11,468 nt of DNA from CAYXGZ01 sp964464755 (GTDB lineage: Bacteria; Planctomycetota; MHYJ01; JACPRB01), in contig CAYXGZ010000081.1 in the NCBI GenBank assembly GCA_964464755.1, forward strand, positions 1 through 11,468, read 5' to 3'. Under the pieces are notes generated by a model that saw nothing but the letters and a program-made list of their open reading frames with translations, was not told the DNA's origin and ran no database searches. Both the position numbers and the translations under genes were made by a program. Below are positions 6,043 to 11,468 of the stretch, one piece after another; within the stretch, counting starts at the first letter, position 1; every line of letters begins with the position of its first letter.

Positions 6043-7019
6043 TGGCGCTGGTCACCTACCTCGACGCGATCCACGACGCGCTCCGCGAGGAGCTGGCGCG
6101 GGATCCCGCGGTCCTCCTGCTCGGCGAGGACATCGGGAAGTACGGAGGCGCCTTCAAGGTCACGAAGGGCCTGCTCGACGAGTTCGGCGCGAAGCGGGTG
6201 CTCGAGTCGCCGATCTCGGAGCTCGCGCTCGTGGGCGCGGCGGCGGGGCTCTCGTACATGGGCTTCCGGCCCGTCGTCGAGTTCCAGTTCATGGACTTCA
6301 TCTCCAGCGGCTTCGACCAGGTCGTGCAGTTCGCGGCGACGAGCCGCTACCGCTGGGGGCATGCCTGCCCGATGGTGCTGCGCGGCCCGGCGGGCGCGGG
6401 CGTCCGGGGCGGCATGTTCCACTCGCGCTCGGTCGAGATGTGGTTCGTGCACTCGCCGGGGCTCAAGGTCGTCGCCCCGGGGACGGTGCGCGACGCGAAG
6501 GGGCTGCTGAAGAGCGCGATCCGCGACGCGGACCCCGTCGTGTACCTCGAGCACAAGCTGCTCTACCGGCGCCTGAAGGACGACCTGCCCGAGGGCGAGG
6601 AGATCCTCACGCCGATCGGGAAGGCGGCGATCGCGCGGCCGGGGGAGCACCTGAGCATCGTCACCTACGGGGCGATGCTCCAGGCCTGCCTCGAGGCGGC
6701 CGGCGAGCTCGAGAAGGAGGGCGTGTCGGCGGAGGTCGTCGACCTCCGGACGCTGCACCCGCTGGACCGAGAGACGGTCGCCGCCAGCGTGCGGAGGACG
6801 CACCGGCTCCTCGTCGTGCACGAGGACACGCGGACCGGCGGGCTGGCGGGCGAGATCGCGGCGAGCGTCTGCGAGACGGCGTTCGAGGAGCTCGACGCCC
6901 CGATCCTCCGCGTCACGGCGCCGGACACGCCCGTGCCGTACGCCCCGACCCTGGAGGACGCGTTCCTCCCCTCGGCCTCCGACGTCGTCAAGGCGGCGCG
7001 GAAGCTGGCGGCCTACTAG
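6042..7019 (+). CDS. 2-oxo acid dehydrogenase E1 component, beta subunit
   Basis: This is the partner of E1 alpha in an alpha2beta2 E1. The 325-residue protein has the N-terminal GEDIGKYGGAFKVTKGL motif, then ESPISELALVGAAAGLSYMG with the catalytic glutamate of the beta subunit (Glu60). The central MVLRGPAGAGVRGGMFHS and SPGLKVVAPGT segments and a C-terminal transketolase-like domain (SIVTYGAMLQACLEAA; VVDLRTLHPLD; VVHEDTRTGGLAGEIA; APDTPVPYAPTLEDAFLPS) complete the family pattern. Length and ends are normal. The ATG overlaps the last base of the alpha stop. The sequence fits pyruvate and branched-chain 2-oxo acid dehydrogenases equally well. E2 follows after 41 bases. Confidence 0.95.
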   Translation: MALVTYLDAIHDALREELARDPAVLLLGEDIGKYGGAFKVTKGLLDEFGAKRVLESPISELALVGAAAGLSYMGFRPVVEFQFMDFISSGFDQVVQFAATSRYRWGHACPMVLRGPAGAGVRGGMFHSRSVEMWFVHSPGLKVVAPGTVRDAKGLLKSAIRDADPVVYLEHKLLYRRLKDDLPEGEEILTPIGKAAIARPGEHLSIVTYGAMLQACLEAAGELEKEGVSAEVVDLRTLHPLDRETVAASVRRTHRLLVVHEDTRTGGLAGEIAASVCETAFEELDAPILRVTAPDTPVPYAPTLEDAFLPSASDVVKAARKLAAY

Positions 7020-7028
7020 AGCATCCAC

Positions 7029-7051
7029 TAGAATCTCTCGATTCCCGGAGG
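7029..7051 (+). promoter_or_regulatory. Leader of E2 with ribosome binding site and weak -10-like box
   Basis: GGAGG (7047-7051) sits nine bases before the E2 ATG and is a good ribosome binding site. TAGAAT (7029-7034) resembles a -10 box (5 of 6), but no good -35 is found at the right distance, so an extra promoter here is doubtful. Confidence 0.45.
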
Positions 7052-7060
7052 CCAGATCCC

Positions 7061-8359
7061 ATGCCCACCGACGTCAAGATGCCCCAGATGGGCGAATCCA
7101 TCTACGAGGGCACGATCACGAAATGGATCCGCAAGGAGGGCGAGGCCGTCCAGAAGGACGAGCCCCTCTACGAGCTCTCGACGGACAAGGTCGACACGGA
7201 GATCCCGTCGCCCGTCTCGGGCGTGCTGAAGAAGATCGTCGTCGCCGCGGGCCAGAAGGTCCCGATCCACACGGTCGTCGCGATCGTGGACGAGGGCGGG
7301 AAGGGCTCCGCGCCCGCCCCGGCGCCGAAGGCCCAGCCCAAGGCCGAGCCGAAGCCCGAGCCCAAGCCCGAGCCCAAGGCGGCCCCGGCCCCCGTCGCGC
7401 CACCGGTCGCGGTCCCCGCGGCGGGCGGCAACGGCGCGGCGCACGGCGAGCGCGTCTTCGCGACGCCGCTGGTCCGCAAGATGGCGAGGGAGGAGGGCGT
7501 CGACCTCTCGACGGTCCGCGGCAGCGGCCCCGGCGGGCGGATCACGAAGGAGGACCTCCAGGCGCACCTCGCGGGGAAGGGCTCCGCGCCCGCCCCGGTC
7601 GCCGCGGCGGCCCCGCGCGGCCCCGTCGCCGTCCCGGCGCCCCAGGCCCCGGCCCCCTCGGGCCCCCGGCCCGTCGGCGTCGTCCCGATGTCCCCGATGC
7701 GCGTGAAGATCGCCGAGCACATGGTGCACTCGAAGCACACCTCGGCCCACGTCCACACGCTCTTCGAGGTCGACCTCTCCCGCATCGTCGCGGTCCGCGA
7801 CCGCGAGAAGGCGGACTTCGAGCGCGTCTACGGCACCAAGCTGACCTTCACGCCCTTCTTCGCCGCGGCGGCCGTCGAGGCGATCAAGGAGTTCCCGATC
7901 GTCAACTCGTCGGTCGAGGGGACGAACCACAACTACAAGCGCGAGATCAACCTCGGCATCGCCGTCGCGCTGCCCGAGGGCCTGATCGTCCCCGTGATCA
8001 AGAAGGCGGAGGAGAAGAGCTTCCTCGGCCTCTGCCGGGCGATCGAGGACCTCGCGGGCCGGGCGCGGAGCAAGAAGCTCGGGCTCGACGACATCCAGGG
8101 CGGCACGTTCACGATCACGAACCCCGGCATCTACGGCGGGCTCTTCGGCACGCCCGTGATCAACCAGCCGCAGGTCGCGATCCTCGGGATCGGCGGCATC
8201 GAGAAGCGGGCCGTGGTCATCGACGACGCGATCGCGATCCGGCCGATGGCGTACCTCGTCCTGGGCTTCGACCACCGCGTGATCGACGGCGCGGTCGCGG
8301 ACCAGTTCATGGCGCGCCTGAAGCAGCTCCTCGTGAACTGGAACCTCCCGATCAAGTGA
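7061..8359 (+). CDS. 2-oxo acid dehydrogenase E2 component (dihydrolipoamide acyltransferase)
   Basis: E2 forms the core of the complex and transfers the acyl group from lipoyl lysine to CoA. The 432-residue protein has one N-terminal lipoyl domain (about 1-78) with the lipoylated lysine in STDKVDTE (Lys43). A Lys/Pro/Glu/Ala linker with PEPK repeats (about 85-128) follows. Next come the E1/E3-binding domain (about 130-170: ATPLVRKMAREEGVDLSTVR, GSGPGGRITKEDLQ), a second Ala/Pro linker, and the catalytic domain with GFDHRVIDG at 402-410 (catalytic His405, Asp409). PMSPMRVKIAEHM and TSAHVHTLFEVDLSRI are typical of branched-chain/succinyl-type E2s in Thermus- and actinobacteria-like families, so pyruvate is not certain as substrate. 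The stop overlaps the lipA start (GTGA). LipB and LipA, the enzymes that modify Lys43, are encoded on both sides. Confidence 0.95.
   Translation: MPTDVKMPQMGESIYEGTITKWIRKEGEAVQKDEPLYELSTDKVDTEIPSPVSGVLKKIVVAAGQKVPIHTVVAIVDEGGKGSAPAPAPKAQPKAEPKPEPKPEPKAAPAPVAPPVAVPAAGGNGAAHGERVFATPLVRKMAREEGVDLSTVRGSGPGGRITKEDLQAHLAGKGSAPAPVAAAAPRGPVAVPAPQAPAPSGPRPVGVVPMSPMRVKIAEHMVHSKHTSAHVHTLFEVDLSRIVAVRDREKADFERVYGTKLTFTPFFAAAAVEAIKEFPIVNSSVEGTNHNYKREINLGIAVALPEGLIVPVIKKAEEKSFLGLCRAIEDLAGRARSKKLGLDDIQGGTFTITNPGIYGGLFGTPVINQPQVAILGIGGIEKRAVVIDDAIAIRPMAYLVLGFDHRVIDGAVADQFMARLKQLLVNWNLPIK
7298..7598 (+). repeat. Two identical 25-base copies in the E2 linkers
   Basis: The 25 bases at 7298-7322 recur exactly at 7574-7598, both encoding KGSAPAP at the start of an Ala/Pro linker after a folded domain. 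Between them, at about 7345-7380, lies a short tandem repeat of a PEPK-coding unit. Such linker repeats are common in E2 proteins and may change by recombination. Confidence 0.75.
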
Positions 8360-9258
8360 CGGCCTCCCCGACGCCCGCGGAGCACGTCCGCAAGCCCGCC
8401 TGGCTGAAGGTGAAGTACCCGGCCGGCGCCGGGTACCAGGAGACGCTCCGCACCGCGCGCGAGCACGGCCTCCACACGGTCTGCGAGGACGCGATCTGCC
8501 CCAACATCGCCGAGTGCTGGGCCAGCCGCACGGCGACCTTCATGATCCTCGGCGACATCTGCACGCGGCAGTGCGGCTTCTGCCACGTGAAGAGCGGCCG
8601 GCCCGACGGCCTGGACCTCGACGAGCCCCGCCGCACGGCCGAGGCCGTCGCGCGCCTGAAGATCTCCCACGCGGTGATCACGAGCGTGAACCGCGACGAG
8701 CTCCCGGACGGCGGCGCGGCGATCTTCGCGGCGACGATCCGCGAGATCCGCCGGCTCAGCCCGAGGACGCGCGTCGAGCTCCTCACGCCCGACTTCCTCG
8801 GCAAGCTCCCGGCCCTCGAGACCGTCTGGGCCGCGCGGCCCGACGTCTTCGGCCACAACGTCGAGTGCGTGAGGCGGCTGCAGCGCAAGGTCCGCTCCGC
8901 GGCGAACTGGGAGCGCTCGATCGGCGTGCTCGCCGAGACGAAGCGGCGGAACCCGGGGATGTACGTCAAGACCGGCCTGCAGGTCGGCCACGGCGAGACG
9001 CGGGAGGAGATCTCGGAGGCGCTCGCGGAGCTCGCGGGCCTCGGCCTGGACATCCTCACGATCGGCCAGTACCTCCAGCCGACGCGCGAGCACCTGCCGG
9101 TGCGCCGCTTCGTGCCGCCGGAGGAGTTCGCCGAGCTCAAGGCCGAGGCGCTGGGCCTGGGGATCCGCTACGTGCAGAGCGGGCCGCTGGTGCGGTCGAG
9201 CTACCGGGCCGAGGAGCCGTTCACGGATCCCGCGGGGCTCCGGGCCGCTTCCCATTGA
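8356..9258 (+). CDS. lipA: Lipoyl synthase (radical SAM)
   Basis: LipA inserts two sulfur atoms into octanoyl-lysine on lipoyl domains using S-adenosylmethionine and two 4Fe-4S clusters. The 300-residue protein shows the auxiliary cluster motif CEDAICPNIAEC (Cys43, 48, 54), the radical SAM motif CTRQCGFC (Cys69, 73, 76), ITSVNRDELPDGG, the LLTPDFLG region, VKTGLQVGHGET, TIGQYLQP, and the C-terminal RSSY (280-283) with the serine that ligates the auxiliary cluster. All key residues are present. The GTG start at 8356 overlaps the E2 stop and gives a normal N terminus with the KPAWLKVKYP segment; no strong ribosome binding site is seen, so coupling to E2 translation is likely. The stop lies inside the -35 box of the next promoter, so this is probably the last gene of the block. 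Confidence 0.97.
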   Translation: MTASPTPAEHVRKPAWLKVKYPAGAGYQETLRTAREHGLHTVCEDAICPNIAECWASRTATFMILGDICTRQCGFCHVKSGRPDGLDLDEPRRTAEAVARLKISHAVITSVNRDELPDGGAAIFAATIREIRRLSPRTRVELLTPDFLGKLPALETVWAARPDVFGHNVECVRRLQRKVRSAANWERSIGVLAETKRRNPGMYVKTGLQVGHGETREEISEALAELAGLGLDILTIGQYLQPTREHLPVRRFVPPEEFAELKAEALGLGIRYVQSGPLVRSSYRAEEPFTDPAGLRAASH

Positions 9259-9283
9259 CACCCGTTTCCGCGGCTGATATCAC
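9255..9283 (+). promoter_or_regulatory. Sigma70-type promoter of the arginine decarboxylase gene
   Basis: A perfect TTGACA -35 (9255-9260) overlaps the lipA stop, followed by a 17-base spacer and TATCAC (9278-9283; 4 of 6). This is the best promoter match in the window. The start of transcription would be near 9290, giving a leader of about 30 bases. Confidence 0.72.
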
Positions 9284-9306
9284 GATCCACCCGAACTCGA
9301 CAACTT

Positions 9307-9312
9307 AAGGAG
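9307..9312 (+). promoter_or_regulatory. Ribosome binding site of pdaD
   Basis: AAGGAG with an 8-base spacer to the GTG at 9321 supports that non-ATG start. Confidence 0.75.
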
Positions 9313-9320
9313 ACGCCGAG

Positions 9321-9869
9321 GTGATTCCTTTCGTCGCTCGCGAGATCTTCCTGACCAAGGGCGTGGGCCGGCACAAGGACAAGCTCGCCTCCTTCGAGGA
9401 GGCGCTGCGCAACGCCCGCATCGCCAAGTTCAACCTCATCCACGTCTCCAGCATCTTCCCGCCGCACTGCAAGATCGTCTCCCCGAACAAGGGGCTGGCG
9501 AAGCTCAAGGCCGGCCAGGTGCTGCCCGTCGTGCTCGCGCGCAACGAGACGAACGAGAACCACCGCCTCGTGGCCTCGTCGATCGGCGTCGCGATCCCGG
9601 CGAACAAGGACCAGTACGGCTACCTCTCCGAGCACCACAGCTACGGCGAGACCGACGAGCAGGCCGGCGAGTACGCCGAGGACCTGGCCGCGTCGATGCT
9701 CGCGACGATCCTCGGCCTGGACTACGACAAGGGCGCGACCTGGGACCAGCGCGAGGAGCAGTGGAAGATCTCCGGCAAGATCGTGAAGACGATGAACATG
9801 ACGCAGTCGGCGATGGGCGGGCCGAACGTCTGGACCACCGTCATCGCCGCCGCGGTCCTGATCCCGTAG
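9321..9869 (+). CDS. pdaD: Pyruvoyl-dependent arginine decarboxylase
   Basis: The enzyme converts arginine to agmatine and CO2, a start point for putrescine/polyamine synthesis or acid defence. It is made as a proenzyme that cleaves itself at a Ser-Ser bond to form a beta chain and an alpha chain with an N-terminal pyruvoyl group. The site is visible as NLIHVSSIFPPHC, with cleavage expected between Ser43 and Ser44. The 182-residue length, the GYLSEHHSYGET segment (100-111), which contains a glutamate likely to act in catalysis, and the end MGGPNVWTTVIAAAVLIP match the archaeal-type family, also found in Chlamydiae, Bacteroidetes and Planctomycetes. The GTG start is supported by the AAGGAG site. 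No agmatinase or other polyamine gene lies in the window, so the pathway is inferred from the family alone. The gene has its own promoter and is probably monocistronic. Confidence 0.93.
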   Translation: MIPFVAREIFLTKGVGRHKDKLASFEEALRNARIAKFNLIHVSSIFPPHCKIVSPNKGLAKLKAGQVLPVVLARNETNENHRLVASSIGVAIPANKDQYGYLSEHHSYGETDEQAGEYAEDLAASMLATILGLDYDKGATWDQREEQWKISGKIVKTMNMTQSAMGGPNVWTTVIAAAVLIP

Positions 9870-9875
9870 CGTCCC

Positions 9876-9904
9876 TTGCCGCGCCGCGCCGGGGGTGATA
9901 CAAC
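9876..9904 (+). promoter_or_regulatory. Putative promoter of the Memo-family gene
   Basis: TTGCCG (9876-9881), a 17-base spacer and TACAAC (9899-9904; 4 of 6) form a sigma70-like pair. Transcription starting about seven bases after the -10 box would begin at or next to the ATG at 9912, so the mRNA may be leaderless; no ribosome binding site precedes the ATG. Confidence 0.5.
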
Positions 9905-9911
9905 CCCCGGC
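9888..9911. promoter_or_regulatory. Perfect 8-bp inverted repeat over the -10 region, touching the start codon
   Basis: GCCGGGGG (9888-9895) and CCCCCGGC (9904-9911) pair perfectly around the 8-base loop TGATACAA, which contains the likely -10 box. It could be an operator, or a hairpin in read-through mRNA from pdaD that hides the start codon, or a terminator. It lacks a T run, which speaks against an intrinsic terminator. Confidence 0.6.
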
Positions 9912-10757
9912 ATGACCCTCCGCCTCCCCGCGGTCGCCGGGATGTTCTATCCCGCGCGCCCGGCGGCGCTCGAGGCCCAGCTCGGCCGCCTCCTCCGGCC
10001 CCGCGCCCCGCGGCCCGCCCACGCGGTCCTGCTGCCCCACGCGGGCTACGACTGGTCCGGCCCCGTCGCCGGCGCCGTCCTCTCCCGCGTCGCCGTCCCG
10101 CGCGACGTCGTCCTGCTCTCGTTCTCCCACGCGGGGGAGGGCGCCGACTTCGCCATCTGGCCCCGCGGGGCGTGGCGCACGCCGCTCGGCGACGTCCCGG
10201 TCGCGGAGGACCTGGCCGCGCGGCTCCAGGAGGCCATCCCCGTCCTCGAGGAGGACGAGGGCGGCTTCCTCCGCGAGCACTCCGGCGAGGTCCAGGTCCC
10301 GCTCCTGCGGGCCCTCCAGCCGGACCTGCGCCTCGTGCCGGTCGCCGTGAACGCCTGGCGCGGCGGCTCCGGCGGCGCCGACGAGATCCGCGACTTCGCC
10401 CGGCTCCTCGCGTCGGCGCTCGGCGACGAGCTCGTCGTCGCGACGACCGACCTCACGCACTGCGGCGAGGGCTACGGCGTCGAGATCCCCCCGGGGTTCA
10501 GCGCGGCGCGCTACGCCCGGTCGCAGGACGAGTCGGTCCTCGCCCCGATGGAGAAGCTGGACGTCGACGGCTTCCTCGAGGCCCGGGACCAGCGGGACGT
10601 CACGATGTGCGGCGTCGGCCCCACGATCGCGTTCCTCGAGTACGGCCGGGCCCGCGGGGCCGCGGCCGCCGAGCGGGTCTCCTACGCGACGAGCGCCGAC
10701 GCGGACCCCGGCGACGACCGCGCCGTGGGGTATCCCGGACTTGTCATTTGGCGGTGA
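9912..10757 (+). CDS. Memo family protein (AmmeMemoRadiSam system protein B type)
   Basis: The 281-residue protein belongs to the Memo/AmmB family, related in fold to class III extradiol dioxygenases. Motifs in order: AGMFYP (9-14), PHAGYDWSG (42-50), FSHAG (71-75), REHSGEVQVPLL with His123, Glu126 and Gln128, TTDLTHCGEGY (Asp180, His183), and MCGVGPTIAFLEY with Cys233. His43, His73 and Cys233 appear to match the three metal-binding residues known from human MEMO1 (His49, His81, Cys244). The second site reads FSHAG instead of the usual GPxH form. The ATG at 9912 is chosen because AGMFYP lies near the N terminus in the family; a TTG at 9876 would add an unlikely 12 residues. The usual partner genes (the AMMECR1 domain and the radical SAM protein) are not in this window. 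The substrate is unknown. Confidence 0.88.
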   Translation: MTLRLPAVAGMFYPARPAALEAQLGRLLRPRAPRPAHAVLLPHAGYDWSGPVAGAVLSRVAVPRDVVLLSFSHAGEGADFAIWPRGAWRTPLGDVPVAEDLAARLQEAIPVLEEDEGGFLREHSGEVQVPLLRALQPDLRLVPVAVNAWRGGSGGADEIRDFARLLASALGDELVVATTDLTHCGEGYGVEIPPGFSAARYARSQDESVLAPMEKLDVDGFLEARDQRDVTMCGVGPTIAFLEYGRARGAAAAERVSYATSADADPGDDRAVGYPGLVIWR

Positions 10758-10768
10758 TGGGGTAGCAT
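10741..10768 (+). promoter_or_regulatory. Putative promoter of aspS
   Basis: TTGTCA (10741-10746), a 16-base spacer and TAGCAT (10763-10768; 4 of 6) lie across the end of the Memo-family gene. The last codons of that gene (ctt, att) are rare here, which fits a constraint for promoter function. The leader would be about 18 bases. Confidence 0.6.
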
Positions 10769-10782
10769 CACGGCCTTCATTC

Positions 10783-10786
10783 AGGA
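10783..10786 (+). promoter_or_regulatory. Ribosome binding site of aspS
   Basis: AGGA lies six bases before the ATG at 10793 and supports this start. Confidence 0.55.
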
Positions 10787-10792
10787 ACCGAC

Positions 10793-11468
10793 ATGGCCAC
10801 CACGTGGACGTTGAAGCGCACCCACACCTGCGGGGAGCTCCGGGCGGGCGACGAGGGCAAGACCGTCGTCCTCAACGGCTGGGTCGCGAACCGCCGGAAC
10901 TACGGCAAGCTCCTCTTCGTCGACCTCCGCGACCGCTACGGCCGCACCCAGGTGCTCTTCAGCCCCGACCGGGCCGCCGGCCTCGTCGCCGCCGCCGACC
11001 AGCTCAAGGGCGAGTTCGTGATCGCCGTCAAGGGCGTCGTCCGCCGCCGCGACGCCGCCAACGTCAACGCGAAGCTCCCCACGGGCGAGGTCGAGATCGA
11101 CGCCGTCGAGCTCCAGGTCCTCAACGAGGCGAAGACCCCTCCCTTCGAGGTCTCCGACCACCTCGACGTCACCGAGGAGATGCGCCTCCAGCACCGCTAC
11201 CTCGACCTCCGGCGCCCCGCGATGCAGCGCAACATCATCACGCGCCACCGGATCACCCACGCGCTCCGCGAGTCGATGAACGCCCAGGGCTTCCTCGACA
11301 TCGAGACCCCGGTGCTCGTGAAGTTCACCCCGGGCGGCGCGCGCAACTTCCTCGTCCCGAGCCGCCACTACCCGGGCCGCTTCTTCGCCCTCGCGGAGAG
11401 CCCCCAGATCTTCAAGCAGCTCTACATGGTCGCGGGCTACGACAAGTACTTCCAGATCGCCCGCTGCT
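10793..11468 (+). CDS. aspS: Aspartate--tRNA ligase, N-terminal part (cut by window edge)
   Basis: 225 codons are visible before the window ends. The enzyme charges tRNA-Asp (or tRNA-Asp and tRNA-Asn in non-discriminating forms). The N-terminal anticodon-binding OB fold includes VVLNGWVANRRNYGKLLFVD and LRDRYGRTQVLF. The hinge and catalytic core follow: EEMRLQHRYLDLRRPAMQRN (motif 1 region), GFLDIETPVLVKFTPGGARN, FLVPSRHYPGRFFAL, and SPQIFKQLYMVAGYDKYFQI before motif 2. Differences from the common bacterial form are PGGARN (usually PEGARD) and AESPQ (usually PQSPQ). At the OB-fold positions reported to affect tRNA discrimination in Pseudomonas, this protein has Tyr after NRRN (His in that enzyme, Leu in E. 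coli) and Ala in RDAAN (Gly versus Lys), so specificity cannot be called. It is a bacterial-type AspRS; AsnRS is excluded by the SPQ motif. Confidence 0.94.
   Translation, partial: MATTWTLKRTHTCGELRAGDEGKTVVLNGWVANRRNYGKLLFVDLRDRYGRTQVLFSPDRAAGLVAAADQLKGEFVIAVKGVVRRRDAANVNAKLPTGEVEIDAVELQVLNEAKTPPFEVSDHLDVTEEMRLQHRYLDLRRPAMQRNIITRHRITHALRESMNAQGFLDIETPVLVKFTPGGARNFLVPSRHYPGRFFALAESPQIFKQLYMVAGYDKYFQIARC

Noticed and set aside
8680..8715. Asn instead of Asp in the LipA TSVxRDxLPDGG motif as a functional defect
   Set aside because: This position varies among lipoyl synthases; all cluster cysteines and the RSSY motif are intact.
9870..9911. Intrinsic terminator after pdaD
   Set aside because: The hairpin is strong but is followed directly by ATGACC with no T run, so a regulatory role fits better; weak termination cannot be excluded.
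1..11468. CRISPR arrays, tRNA genes, insertion sequences, toxin-antitoxin or defence genes
   Set aside because: No repeat-spacer pattern, no tRNA-like cloverleaf or T-loop sequence outside genes, no transposase motifs; all space is filled by the genes listed.

Overview
The window is a tightly packed, strongly GC-rich bacterial chromosome segment. Third codon positions are almost always G or C, and all genes lie on the + strand. It holds twelve complete genes and two edge-truncated ones. No stretch over 300 bases lacks a gene; the longest gaps are about 57 and 62 bases, and both look like promoter regions. There are no tRNA or rRNA genes, CRISPR arrays or insertion sequences that I can see. 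The mix suggests a soil or aquatic bacterium of a deep-branching GC-rich group: zinc-ribbon membrane proteins, an extracytoplasmic Cys/Gly-rich protein, a pyruvoyl arginine decarboxylase and a Memo-family protein. Planctomycetota is my first guess and Acidobacteriota or similar the second. This is an inference from gene style, not from a marker gene.

Layout. (1) 1-510 is the 3' end of glgC (glycogen synthesis), followed after one base by a small zinc-ribbon/single-membrane-pass protein (512-1288). (2) 1346-2752 is lpdA, the E3 of 2-oxo acid dehydrogenase complexes, with its own promoter-like gap and ribosome binding site. (3) 2785-4407 holds three small membrane proteins: two tandem paralogues with double zinc ribbons and a DUF4234-like membrane domain, then a DUF2752 protein. 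(4) 4404-9258 is a lipoylation and dehydrogenase block: lipB, E1 alpha, E1 beta, E2, lipA. Most junctions from 2785 to 9258 overlap (GTGA, ATGA, or 47-65 base overlaps), so the block is probably one translationally coupled transcript, with a likely extra promoter inside lipB. (5) 9321-9869 is a pyruvoyl-dependent arginine decarboxylase, 9912-10757 a Memo/AmmB-family protein, and 10793 onwards the 5' part of aspS. Each of these three has its own promoter-like sequence.

How the genes work together. LipB moves octanoate from acyl carrier protein to the E2 lipoyl lysine and LipA inserts two sulfurs, giving lipoyl-E2. E1 alpha/beta (thiamine diphosphate) decarboxylates a 2-oxo acid (pyruvate or a branched-chain 2-oxo acid; I cannot decide) and loads the acyl group on E2. 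E2 passes it to CoA, and LpdA reoxidises the dihydrolipoyl arm with NAD+. The window therefore encodes a complete complex plus its cofactor assembly pathway. The unexplained part is why three small zinc-ribbon/DUF membrane proteins sit between E3 and the rest, coupled to lipB.

The most interesting regulatory signals are two. One is a promoter embedded in the lipB coding sequence and marked by rare codons. The other is a perfect 8-bp inverted repeat whose loop contains the likely -10 box of the Memo gene and whose right arm touches the start codon, suggesting a leaderless, repressible or structure-controlled transcript.
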